Source: CAWJLE01 sp963843645
GTDB lineage: Bacteria; Chloroflexota; Anaerolineae; DAOTYC01
DNA length: 64,000 nucleotides
Direction of reading: 5' to 3'
NCBI GenBank assembly: GCA_963843645.1
Contig: CAWJLE010000003.1
Location: forward strand, 1,178,001-1,242,000
The notes below the pieces were generated by a model. It was not told the origin of the DNA, did not search any database, and worked only from the letters and a program-made list of their open reading frames with translations. The translations under genes and the position numbers were made by a program. Shown here piece after piece: positions 33,423 through 42,398 of the stretch (position 1 is its first letter; every line of letters begins with the position of its first letter).

Positions 33423-35906
33423 TTACCACGCGGGCGTCGTCGCGCCGCCAGCGTCCTGCCACAGAGGCTCCCAAACCAGGGCCACCAATTGCACGCTGAT
33501 GTCCGATTTCTTCGGTCGAATCGACACCGTCTCGAGCTCCTCGGTCAGCGGATCGATCTTCGCCGCGAGGGCGTCGATTTCGGCCTTCAACTCGGCGTCC
33601 AGGTCGTTGTACTGCTGCTGCAGCGTCTGCAGATTCTCAGCCGCCCGGCCCACGTCTCCCTGCTCCTTCATCGAGCGGCCCACGCCACGGGCCGCCGTCG
33701 TCGCCCGCCCCAGCGTGGACAGGCTGGCCGCCTTGCGCCCCATAAATGCCGTCAGGAGGGTTGTGCCAAACGAGATCGCCGTTTGCATCTGCGCGGCTTT
33801 GGCCTGGCCTGCCTCTCGCTGCATCGCCTCCTGCGCTCGTTGGATGCGGTTCTGCATCGTCGTTAATTTGGACGCATACTTCTTCCTCAGCGCGTCGGCC
33901 GCCTCGTCGCGCTGCTCCCGTGCCGCCTGACCCAGCCGCACACGGAAATCACGCTCAGGCTCGCCCACATTTGAAATCTGCTTCAAACTCGGCGATAGCA
34001 GCAGCTCCACTTTCTGGCTGCCATACAGCCAGGCGCTGAAGTCTCGGCTCCACAGGGAGTAGTTCTTCGCCTGCCCGGCCGCAGCCGGCAAGGTCGCAAA
34101 GTGACCGCCTGACTGTGCTTCTTTCTCGAGATCCGCGGCCGTTAGATTCGCTTCCTTGCCCTGGTCCCAGCTCACGGGGACCGCTGCGTCAGTGATCGGC
34201 GTCAGGCACGTCACGTCCTGGCTCAGGTCGACGCGTGTCTTTGTGTCCGCGAAGCGAACCTGGGCAATGCCCGCGATTTGCGGGCGATAAGTCAGCGCAC
34301 TGCCCGCGGGCGCGCTCCCTCGCACCGGGATGAAAAACTGCGGAATGCCGGCCGCGAGTGCGGGCGCGACGTTCGCAGCCGGCGCCACAGCAGGGCCAGC
34401 CGGTGCCGCAGCGGGTGCGGCAGCAGGCGCGGTCGCTGCAACTGCCGGTGCGGTGGACGGTGCGGCGGTTGCCGCCGCAGGCGCGGCAGCCGCCTTCACG
34501 GGATCCATCAGTTGCTTGATCTGGTCCCGAGTCAGCGGGCCCCGAAGGTAAGACATGGTCCAGCGTGTCTGCAGGATCTCGGGGCCATCCTCGTGCGCGT
34601 TGTTCATCAGGAAGATTCGACTCCCCAGGCCCGCCAGAATCTGCTGAATCTTCGCCCGATCGAAGCTGGAACCCGCCGTGGCGGCCGCGCCTTCGAGTCC
34701 GTCCAACACACGAGCCTGGTCCCGCTCGGTCTGGAGGCGTCCCACGAACCACGTGCCAGTGTTGGACAGCGCCTTGTAATCGAGGTCTACCGGGTTTTGG
34801 GTGGCAAGCACGACGCCCAGACCGAAAGCGCGCGCCTGTTTCAACAGGGTCAGGAGCGGCAGCTTGGAAGGCGGATTCTGTACAGGAGGCATGTAACCGA
34901 ATATCTCGTCCATGTACACCAGCGCACGAAGGCTGGTGGTGCCCGATTGTGTGCGCATCCAACCCACAACCTGGTTGAGGAGCAGCGATACGAAGAACAT
35001 GCGCTCGGCGTCACTCAGGTGGGCGATGGAGAACACGGCGACCCGCGGTTTGCCTTGGGGCGTATGCAGGATCTGAGCGACGTCTAACGGCTCACCCTCC
35101 AGCCAGGCACTGAACCCGGGCGCCGCCAGCAGGCCGTTGAGCGCCATGACCAGCCCGAAACGGTCCTTCGCCGGGTAGAACGACTCGATATCCAGCACTC
35201 CGACCTGGCTCACCGGCGGCGTCTGGATCAGACGGATGAGCCCTGCCAGATCGAGATCCTGCCCCTGCTGCCAGACATTCTGAAGCAGCGTGGACAGCAG
35301 GATGTGCTCGCGGCTTTGGATCGGATCCGCGTCAATGCCCAGGAGGCTCAGCAGGCTCGTCGCGGTGACGCTGATTCGCTCGCGCAGCAACTCCCCGTCC
35401 TGGAGCACCGTCGGATCGGGCGCCGCAAAGGACTTGAGAATTGACACCGGCATGCCGGAATTGCTGCCCGGAGTGTATATGACGAAGTCCGCAGCGTCCC
35501 GCAAACGGCGAATGCGCTCACCGTCCTCGCCCCAGTCAGACAGGCCCTTAGCCCAAAACTGCGCCTGATCCTCAGCGTATTGCTCGGGCGTCCGGCCCTT
35601 CTTCTGGGCGTCCTCCACGTTGATCCAGGGCTGGAAATCCGCCCCGCGGAGATCCGGGAAGGTCAGCAGCAAGTCAGCCAGATCACCCTTGGGATCGATG
35701 ACGATGGCCGGTATGCCGTCGATGGCGGCCTCTTCGAGCAGTCCCACGCAGAGGCCGGTCTTGCCGCTTCCGGTCATGCCCAACACCACAGCGTGGGTGA
35801 CCAGGTCTTTCGAATCGTACAGAATCAGATCGTCCAGCGCTGCCTTCTTCTGCAGGTCGTACGCCTTGCCCAGGTAAAACACACCGAGTTTCTCGTAGTC
35901 TTCCAT
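33423..35906 (-). CDS. HerA/FtsK-like ATP-binding protein (DUF853-like)
   Basis: 827 residues. Walker A is G-M-T-G-S-G-K-T near residue 45, followed by I-V-I-D-P-K-G-D-L-A-D-L. Walker B is probably L-V-Y-M-D-E-I-F-G-Y, and V-V-L-A-T-Q-N-P-V-D-L-D-Y matches the sensor region of HerA-type enzymes. An Ala/Pro linker at about 475-515 leads to a C-terminal part ending in a coiled coil (about 665-780). The family pumps or translocates DNA or protein as hexamers. The usual partner nuclease NurA is absent, so its pathway is unclear. GGAGGG precedes the ATG at 35906; it is a single-gene unit facing away from the gene at 36147. Confidence 0.82.
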   Translation of the reverse strand: MEDYEKLGVFYLGKAYDLQKKAALDDLILYDSKDLVTHAVVLGMTGSGKTGLCVGLLEEAAIDGIPAIVIDPKGDLADLLLTFPDLRGADFQPWINVEDAQKKGRTPEQYAEDQAQFWAKGLSDWGEDGERIRRLRDAADFVIYTPGSNSGMPVSILKSFAAPDPTVLQDGELLRERISVTATSLLSLLGIDADPIQSREHILLSTLLQNVWQQGQDLDLAGLIRLIQTPPVSQVGVLDIESFYPAKDRFGLVMALNGLLAAPGFSAWLEGEPLDVAQILHTPQGKPRVAVFSIAHLSDAERMFFVSLLLNQVVGWMRTQSGTTSLRALVYMDEIFGYMPPVQNPPSKLPLLTLLKQARAFGLGVVLATQNPVDLDYKALSNTGTWFVGRLQTERDQARVLDGLEGAAATAGSSFDRAKIQQILAGLGSRIFLMNNAHEDGPEILQTRWTMSYLRGPLTRDQIKQLMDPVKAAAAPAAATAAPSTAPAVAATAPAAAPAAAPAGPAVAPAANVAPALAAGIPQFFIPVRGSAPAGSALTYRPQIAGIAQVRFADTKTRVDLSQDVTCLTPITDAAVPVSWDQGKEANLTAADLEKEAQSGGHFATLPAAAGQAKNYSLWSRDFSAWLYGSQKVELLLSPSLKQISNVGEPERDFRVRLGQAAREQRDEAADALRKKYASKLTTMQNRIQRAQEAMQREAGQAKAAQMQTAISFGTTLLTAFMGRKAASLSTLGRATTAARGVGRSMKEQGDVGRAAENLQTLQQQYNDLDAELKAEIDALAAKIDPLTEELETVSIRPKKSDISVQLVALVWEPLWQDAGGATTPAW

Positions 35907-36062
35907 CCTGGTTCCCTCCGCTCCAGTGTCATTCGGTCTTCGGTTTTGTTGCAGTCTACCATGACTCCGGCCATCGCGTCAACAGATCCGGGTGCCCAGC
36001 CCCATCTGCTATTGGGCGGCACTCGAGCCTCAGCGCTGTTCCAAATTCGTTTGGTCGTCGTT

Positions 36063-36108
36063 TTTACCTTGTACGCAAATCGTAGTATAATAGTAAACGT
36101 ACGGTAAA
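36063..36108 (+). promoter_or_regulatory. Promoter overlapped by an inverted repeat
   Basis: TTTACC (36063-36068), 17-bp spacer and TATAAT (36086-36091) form a promoter for the gene at 36147. TTTACC-TT-GTAC (36063-36074) is mirrored by GTAC-GGTAAA (36099-36108), so a regulator could bracket the promoter, one half-site on the -35 and the other near the start. Confidence 0.6.
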
Positions 36109-36146
36109 TTACGGAGCTGAACCGTCATCTCTTCCAGGAGGACGCT

Positions 36147-38933
36147 ATGATCAGCCTGTCAGATTTCCCTCGTCCCACGCAAGACAACGGCCGCGGGCTG
36201 CACTGGTCCGCCAGCCCGTACCACCTCTCGGGGCACGAGTTGGACTATTGGCTGGACGAGCTGAAGGCCATGAAGATCAAATGGCTCAAGGTGCTGGATG
36301 ACGGCGGAGGTTCGTCACTGGAGCTGTGCGGTCGCCTGGTCGAAATCGGCATCATGCCAGTGGTGCGGCTCTACATCGGCAATCCGGGGCACGTGCAGAC
36401 ACGCAACCTCGAGGCGATCCGGCGCCTGCTCGACGTCGGCGCCTTCTACTTCGAAACCAACAACGAGCCCGACCTTGCGATCGAGTGGCCCGACGGCAAG
36501 GTGCCGAAGAACTGGTTGGAGATCGTAGTCGACAATTTCATCATCGATGCGACCGAGATCATCAACCTGGGTGGCTTCCCCGCCTTCCCGGCCATGGGCG
36601 TCGGCACGATCGTGAACCCCTTCGAACTCATCATCAAGCGCGGCAGACAGGATCTGTTCGACAACGGAGCGTGGTTGGCGATCCACAACTACGTCCTGAA
36701 CCACCCACTCGACTACCCATATGACGACGTCAACCAGCGGGGTACCGCTCTGACCCAGGAGGAGTACGACCGCGACCGCTGGGGTTGGGATCAGGACAAG
36801 ATCGAGACGATCAATCGATTGCGCACAGAGGGAGCCAGCCCAGGCGAGACGATTCACGAGGACGCCACCTGCTGGTTAGCCTACTCACTCTGGAACGAGC
36901 AACTGAACGCGGCTTTCGGTCATCCGGTGCCCATCATGAGCACCGAGGGCGGCGTCGTGGTCGGCGATCGGCAGGACGGCCGCTACCCGCGCAACGATGC
37001 CAAGCGCCACCAGGAAGTGACCTTGTGGGTCCAGGATTTTCTCCTGAATAGCGCCCCGACGTGGTACTTCACGGTCTTCCATTGGCTCATCGCGAACAAC
37101 GCCATGGGCCAGAACCGCCCCGGCTGGGAGACGCAGGCCTGGTACGGCGGGTGGTGGGACAAGGAATTTGGCCTGAACGGCCACCTGCCGACGGTCGACG
37201 CGCTGAAGCAGACCGCTTCAGGCGTGCGGAACGATGCACTGGCCGACGGTGTCATCCGAGGGCTCCTGCACGATCACCTCGGCAACGTTGCCGCCGATCA
37301 CCGCGTCCGGGCGGTGAAGGACGGCTACGACGTCCGCGAGACGGTGACGTCCGCCATCGGGCAGTTTCGGCTGTGGGGCGTGCCGGCGGGAACCTACGCT
37401 CTGTCCATCGATGGGACGCTCGGTTTCCCGGCCTCCAACCTGACGCTCCCCTCACACGCCACATTGATGCAGGACCTGACGCTGCCGGGCCCGATCAGCG
37501 GCGTCGGCGGTCGGGTCGTCGATGCGAACGGGGCTCCGCGCGCGATGCAGACGGTCGCGCTGTACCAGGGCGCGCTCTTCGCCGGCAGCACTGTCACGGA
37601 GGGACAGGGATACTACGGCTTCACGTCCATGGTTTCCGGCCAGTATCAGCTGCAGGTGACCGGCGCAGTGGGAGGGGCTCAGGATGTTCGACTCGACGGT
37701 TTGCAGCCCGCCACTCTGGATTTCACTGTGCCGGCGGACCAGCAGTTCGAGTTGCGCCTGATCACGCGCCGGCTGCTCCCTCGGGACGAGAACCAGGGCC
37801 GCCACGCTTTCTACGGCGTGGTTCTGGATGAGGCCGGCAGCCCGATTGACGGCGTGAAGATCGAGATGAGTTGGACCAATGCGAAACACGGGACGGTGTT
37901 CCCCACAGCGATCACCGGTTCCGACGCGGGCAAGAGTCTCGGCTATTTCGAATTCATTCACACTCCGGGAGAGTTCCATCTCCGCCTGCTCGACGTCCCC
38001 TGGGCGGCACAGGAGGCTGATGGATTGAAGACGGCCGGGTTGCCCGGCCAGGGCGCCGATGAGTCCGTCAGCTACGAGCTGGTCTGGCAGATCGTGCCCA
38101 CCGACGGCAAACCGGCGCAAAGCGTCATTTCCGGCTTACTGCTCGGTGCAACCGATGGTTTGGGTATTACACTGCGCACCTCAGCTGCACTGGCAAGCAC
38201 CAGCTTCGGCGCCCCCCCGGAGGAGCCGTCGGTCCTCATTACCCAGCGCATCGCCGCCAGCGGCCAGTACCGCTTCGACGCGCTGCCCGCCGGCACTTAC
38301 CAGATCGAGGCGGATGGTGTGGGCGTGGTAGTCCCGGACATCGTCGTCGACGGGACCCAGTCGGTGACCCCGGATACGGCTGATGTACGACCGGACCACC
38401 AGGCAGTGATCAAAGGTACAGTCAACGATCCGAAGGGTCAGCCCGCGCCTAACGTCACTGTTATCCTGCTGCTGTCCGACGAAGAAGTGGAACGAGCTGA
38501 GACGGACGCCAACGGCCAATTCCGCTTCACCGCTTTGGGCGCCGGCAGCTACAAGTTGCGGACGCTCCAGCCGTCGGCTATCTCATCGGCGATCGACGTG
38601 GACGGCACGAGCCTGTACTTGATCGACGTGAGCCTCCCGGAACAGAAAGATACCCCTGAGCCGATGGCGCATTACCTGTTGTTCGGGCCATCCGGTACGC
38701 CCGGCAATCCGGCGAATTTCCGACTGGCGCAGGGATACATCCTGGCCTCGGGCGTAGTCGCCGGCTTCAACCCTGATGAGGCGGTTTGTGCCAGCCGCGT
38801 GACCATCGTCGGCGACGAGCAGGCTGTGTCCAGTGACGTGGAGGAGAAACTGAAGCAGGCAGGTATTGAGGTTACTCGCCTCGGCGGCGATAGCTACGCC
38901 GTGGGTGAGGCCCTCGCCCAGCTGTTGAAATAG
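36147..38933 (+). CDS. Large multidomain protein: glycosidase-like barrel plus Ig-like repeats
   Basis: 928 residues. The N-terminal ~380 residues resemble a glycoside hydrolase TIM barrel (M-K-I-K-W-L-K-V-L-D-D; F-Y-F-E-T-N-N-E-P-D, with a candidate acid/base Glu; and I-M-S-T-E-G-G-V-V). Several carboxypeptidase-regulatory / CnaB-type beta domains follow (G-T-Y-A-L-S-I-D-G; P-A-G-T-Y-Q-I-E-A; G-S-Y-K-L-R-T-L). The last ~85 residues (H-Y-L-L-F-G-P, then G-Y-I-L-A-S-G-V-V-A-G-F-N) are shared with the next gene. No signal peptide is present at the ATG (AGGAGG upstream) although the domains are of extracellular type. Export route and substrate are unknown. Confidence 0.82.
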   Translation: MISLSDFPRPTQDNGRGLHWSASPYHLSGHELDYWLDELKAMKIKWLKVLDDGGGSSLELCGRLVEIGIMPVVRLYIGNPGHVQTRNLEAIRRLLDVGAFYFETNNEPDLAIEWPDGKVPKNWLEIVVDNFIIDATEIINLGGFPAFPAMGVGTIVNPFELIIKRGRQDLFDNGAWLAIHNYVLNHPLDYPYDDVNQRGTALTQEEYDRDRWGWDQDKIETINRLRTEGASPGETIHEDATCWLAYSLWNEQLNAAFGHPVPIMSTEGGVVVGDRQDGRYPRNDAKRHQEVTLWVQDFLLNSAPTWYFTVFHWLIANNAMGQNRPGWETQAWYGGWWDKEFGLNGHLPTVDALKQTASGVRNDALADGVIRGLLHDHLGNVAADHRVRAVKDGYDVRETVTSAIGQFRLWGVPAGTYALSIDGTLGFPASNLTLPSHATLMQDLTLPGPISGVGGRVVDANGAPRAMQTVALYQGALFAGSTVTEGQGYYGFTSMVSGQYQLQVTGAVGGAQDVRLDGLQPATLDFTVPADQQFELRLITRRLLPRDENQGRHAFYGVVLDEAGSPIDGVKIEMSWTNAKHGTVFPTAITGSDAGKSLGYFEFIHTPGEFHLRLLDVPWAAQEADGLKTAGLPGQGADESVSYELVWQIVPTDGKPAQSVISGLLLGATDGLGITLRTSAALASTSFGAPPEEPSVLITQRIAASGQYRFDALPAGTYQIEADGVGVVVPDIVVDGTQSVTPDTADVRPDHQAVIKGTVNDPKGQPAPNVTVILLLSDEEVERAETDANGQFRFTALGAGSYKLRTLQPSAISSAIDVDGTSLYLIDVSLPEQKDTPEPMAHYLLFGPSGTPGNPANFRLAQGYILASGVVAGFNPDEAVCASRVTIVGDEQAVSSDVEEKLKQAGIEVTRLGGDSYAVGEALAQLLK

Positions 38934-38950
38934 GCCAAGGAGGTCGAGCC

Positions 38951-39925
38951 ATGCCAGCGCAAGCCCAATCGTCCACCGTTGAAGTTGTCAACGACGCTGC
39001 TGCGTACGGAGTCACCATCGCTTCGGCGGAAGTCGTTCAGGACGAGGTCTATTGGAAGTGCATCAAAGTTCACCACCTCACGTCTGAAGAGAACCTGGGC
39101 AATCACCACGTTTACATTGACGCCCTGGACGAGAACGATCAGCGTGTGTACGGGACCCAGGTATCGATCAAGTGGCCGACAGGCTCCGGTATCTGCACCA
39201 TCGACAAACCAGCCAACGAGGCCGGAACGAACTTTCCTTTGTGGAAGAACCAGGTCGTTTCACTCAGCGTGATGGGCCGGCCCAGCGACGTTGTGAGTGG
39301 CCTGCACACCGGCCACCCCAACGAGGGCTCGGGCAATACCTTGTATCATCACTCATTTTATGTCGTCTTCAAACGCACCACATATAGCACTACAGACCCA
39401 ACCGGCGGCGGCAGCATCACCGGAACGGTGACGAACGGCGCAGGCATGACCATCGCGCTGCAGCAGGCCGGCCAACAGGTCGCCCAAACCACGGCCGCCG
39501 GTGACGGCACGTATTCGTTCACGCAGCTAGCGGCCGGCACGTATTGCGTCGCAGTCGTCGGCACGGACGTCGTTTCCGGCGACGTCACCGTCGACGGACA
39601 GAGCGCGGTGACCGTGAACCTTGAAGTCCCGGTTAGCAACGATCCGACGACGCAGACGTTCGCCAAATACGTCCTGTTCGGCCCGACGAACGTGGTTGGC
39701 ACACGGACGAATTTCGTTCTGGCGCAGGACTATATACTTCGCGCCGGCGTCGCCTGCGGCTTTAACGTCAACGAGGCCCTGCTGGCAAAGAGCGTCGTCA
39801 TCATCGCCGACACGACCGGCGTGAGCCAGGCCGACGAAGACAAACTGACTCAGGCCGGCGTCACGGTCACCCGCGTCTCGGGCGACAGCTACTCGGTCGA
39901 AGCTGTCTTGGCCGGGCTGACGTAA
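38951..39925 (+). CDS. Leaderless Ig-like protein sharing the C-terminal domain of its neighbour
   Basis: 324 residues. An N-terminal beta domain (V-Y-I-D-A-L-D-E-N-D-Q-R-V-Y-G; F-P-L-W-K-N-Q-V-V-S; G-L-H-T-G-H-P-N-E-G) is followed by one CnaB-like repeat (G-T-Y-C-V-A-V-V-G) and a C-terminal domain beginning K-Y-V-L-F-G-P and ending with V-T-R-V-S-G-D-S-Y. That ending recalls cell-wall-binding repeat 2 (D-R-Y-A-T-A type). No signal peptide. AAGGAGG lies ahead of the ATG, and the gene starts 17 nt after the large protein, so they form an operon and probably act together. Confidence 0.8.
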   Translation: MPAQAQSSTVEVVNDAAAYGVTIASAEVVQDEVYWKCIKVHHLTSEENLGNHHVYIDALDENDQRVYGTQVSIKWPTGSGICTIDKPANEAGTNFPLWKNQVVSLSVMGRPSDVVSGLHTGHPNEGSGNTLYHHSFYVVFKRTTYSTTDPTGGGSITGTVTNGAGMTIALQQAGQQVAQTTAAGDGTYSFTQLAAGTYCVAVVGTDVVSGDVTVDGQSAVTVNLEVPVSNDPTTQTFAKYVLFGPTNVVGTRTNFVLAQDYILRAGVACGFNVNEALLAKSVVIIADTTGVSQADEDKLTQAGVTVTRVSGDSYSVEAVLAGLT

Positions 39926-40095
39926 AGAGCGAGCGGGGACGGGCGGCAGTCGGGTTATTTCGATTGACTGCTTCTCTCTTGGGCTGATGCACCAGACTGC
40001 GTGGAACGTGACGCCTCAGGGGTGGAGCGGGAGCCTTCTAGTCAGGCGTGGATCGTCTCTACTGGCATTCACTGCTGTGCATTCGGTGGGAAACC

Positions 40096-41376
40096 ATGGT
40101 ACAGGACGAGGACAAGACACGCGACGAACTGCTGGCGGAGATCGCCGCCCTACGCACCCAGGTAGGTCTTCTGCTGGAATGGGAAGGCTCAGCCAAGAAG
40201 GCTGCCGCCGAGGCCACGCGCTGGGACGATGCGCTTCTTCGGGCCATGGTGGATTCCTCACCCTTTGCCTTCTACGTGGTCGACCACACAACGGACGAAG
40301 TGCTCTACCTCAACCCCCGCTTCTGCCAGCTGTGGGGCCAGACCGACCTGGAGAACTGTACGGCCGCAGAGGGCCTGACTCACACTGACGTCGTAGCTGC
40401 CATGTGCGTGCAGGCGCTGGAGCCGGCTGCGCTCGAAGCTTCCTTCGAGGCGCTCAAGTCCGATCTCGGCGAAGAGCCATCCGAAGGCGAAATTCTCATG
40501 GTCGACGGCCGGGTCATCGAGCGATGGGCCACGCGCCTGGGTCAGCCCGATGAACCCATCACGGCGACCCACATATACATGTTCCTCGACGTGACCGACT
40601 ACCGGCAGCGACTGGATCAGGCCGCGCAGAAGGCCAAAATGGCGGCCGTGAGCCAGCTCACCGGCGGCATCGCCCACGATTTCAACAACCTGTTGACTTC
40701 GATAAAGGGTTACGCCACTCTGGCCAGTCGCGAGGCGCCTGCTGATTCGCTGCTCCAGCGTGACATCGAGCAAGTCATCAAGTCCGCCAATCTCGGGGCC
40801 AACCTGACCCACCGCCTGCTGGCTTTCTCGCGTCACAAGCCAATCACGACGCGCGCACTCGATCTCAACCGCCTCATCTCTCCCATGGAGACCACGCTGC
40901 GTGCGCGCGTCGGCGGCCAGATCGAGCTAAAGCTTGCACTGGGCCCGAGTTTGGGCAAAGTCAAGATCGACGCTGCTGAATTCGAGCTGGCCCTGACAGA
41001 GCTCGTCGACAACGCACGCGAGGCCATGACCGAAGGGGGCAAGCTGACCATCGAGACCACCGGGGTCATCCTGGACGAAGACTACGTTCGGGGGCACCCC
41101 AATACGCGCGTGGGACGATACATCTGCGTTCGTGTGACCGACACCGGCAAGGGCATGTCCGCCGAAGTCCGGCGTCACCTGTTTGAGCCGTTCTTCACCA
41201 CAAAAGGCATCGGACGGGGAGCCGGTCTGGGCCTGGCTACCGTCTACGGAGTCGTCGAACAGCACCGCGGCCACATCGACGTCAAGTCCGCTCCCGGCCA
41301 GGGCACGGTCGTCAGCCTCTACTTCCCCCGCGTGAAGCTGGACACCGCCGAGTGGCCCCTCAATCAGGGGGTCTGA
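40096..41376 (+). CDS. PAS-domain sensor histidine kinase (soluble)
   Basis: 426 residues. An N-terminal coiled coil precedes a PAS domain (V-D-S-S-P-F-A-F-Y-V-V; L-N-P-R-F-C-Q-L-W-G), then a HisKA-like domain with G-G-I-A-H-D-F-N-N-L-L (phospho-accepting His, a variant common in CckA/NtrB-type kinases) and an ATPase domain (E-L-V-D-N-A-R-E-A-M, D-T-G-K-G-M, L-F-E-P-F-F-T-T-K, G-L-G-L-A-T-V). No membrane helix. I chose ATG 40096; GGGAAA lies just before it and upstream codons add unconserved residues. No receiver gene is adjacent, so it is an orphan here. Confidence 0.88.
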   Translation: MVQDEDKTRDELLAEIAALRTQVGLLLEWEGSAKKAAAEATRWDDALLRAMVDSSPFAFYVVDHTTDEVLYLNPRFCQLWGQTDLENCTAAEGLTHTDVVAAMCVQALEPAALEASFEALKSDLGEEPSEGEILMVDGRVIERWATRLGQPDEPITATHIYMFLDVTDYRQRLDQAAQKAKMAAVSQLTGGIAHDFNNLLTSIKGYATLASREAPADSLLQRDIEQVIKSANLGANLTHRLLAFSRHKPITTRALDLNRLISPMETTLRARVGGQIELKLALGPSLGKVKIDAAEFELALTELVDNAREAMTEGGKLTIETTGVILDEDYVRGHPNTRVGRYICVRVTDTGKGMSAEVRRHLFEPFFTTKGIGRGAGLGLATVYGVVEQHRGHIDVKSAPGQGTVVSLYFPRVKLDTAEWPLNQGV

Positions 41377-41398
41377 ATGGCCTCCGGCCTGACCAACC

Positions 41399-42376
41399 CT
41401 ATAGCCGTCGCCCCACTCCTCTCAAGTACCCGATCAGGCTGCCTCTCGTTGTTCCTCGTATCGTCGGTCGACTTGGGGTTCCACCCTCACGAACTCCGTG
41501 CCCGTTCCGCTCGCTGAGGAAGACGCCGCCCAGAATGAGGACCGCGCCGGCGACGGTTTGCATAGTCGGTCGCTCTCCCAACACTGCAATGGCCAACACC
41601 GCCGCCACCACGGGAATCAGAAACACGATCGGCGCGGCCTTGGACGCGTCGAGCTCCTGCACGACGACGACCCAGGCCAACGTGGCCCAGGCACTGCACA
41701 AGACGCCGAGGAACGCGATGCCTGCCCAGGTGAGCGGTGCCGCCGGCCAGGTCATGCCCTCCGCGATGGCCGGCGGCACCAGTAGCGCCGTGCCCAACAG
41801 CGTCGGCAACACCGAGATGGACAACGCGTCGAAGTCCTGCGCCGACGTCTTGATGATGATCGTGTACAGCGCAAACGAGCCGGCCGCCAGCAGCGACAAT
41901 CCATTGCCAATGACGTCGTTCGAGGTCAGGCTCAGCGCAGCACCGCTCGCCGTGATGACGACTGTTCCCACGACCGCACCTACGACCCCCGCCGTCTGCA
42001 GCCTCGTGACCCGCTCGTGTAGCAGAATCGCGCCCATCACCACGATGAACGCTGGATCCAGATCCAACAGAACGCTCACGTTGATGACGGACGTGTAGTT
42101 CAGCGCGTAGTTTTGGGCGAGGTATGGCACTGGCAGGCAGAGAAGACCAAGCACGAAGAAGAGGAATGGTTTGCGCCGCAGACTCGCCCACATCGGACGT
42201 AAGCGCTTCGTCAACACCAAATAGGCCAGGTACAGGCCGGACGCCAACGCCCAGCGGTAAAGGCACAGGGCGGCCGGACCGAACTCGCGGAGAGCCCACT
42301 TGTTGACCATGAAGCTTGCGCCCCAGGGCAGAACGCACGTGCCGGCCAGGAAGACCAGGCGCGTGGTCGGCCCCAC
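41399..42376 (-). CDS. EamA/DMT family transporter
   Basis: 325 residues with about ten hydrophobic helices in two EamA repeats. Drug/metabolite transporter features are visible: P-W-G-A-S-F-M-V-N-K-W near the start, a D-P-A-F-I-V-V-M-G-A-I-L-L-H-E-R block at the end of the first repeat, and an E-R-P-T in the second. Substrate unknown; members export amino acids or other small metabolites. GTG at 42376 lies 22 nt after the smc stop, so it may be read through from smc. It faces the histidine kinase gene, with 22 nt between stops. Confidence 0.88.
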   Translation of the reverse strand: MGPTTRLVFLAGTCVLPWGASFMVNKWALREFGPAALCLYRWALASGLYLAYLVLTKRLRPMWASLRRKPFLFFVLGLLCLPVPYLAQNYALNYTSVINVSVLLDLDPAFIVVMGAILLHERVTRLQTAGVVGAVVGTVVITASGAALSLTSNDVIGNGLSLLAAGSFALYTIIIKTSAQDFDALSISVLPTLLGTALLVPPAIAEGMTWPAAPLTWAGIAFLGVLCSAWATLAWVVVVQELDASKAAPIVFLIPVVAAVLAIAVLGERPTMQTVAGAVLILGGVFLSERNGHGVREGGTPSRPTIRGTTRGSLIGYLRGVGRRL

Positions 42377-42398
42377 GGGATAGCGTGTGACCGCATCA

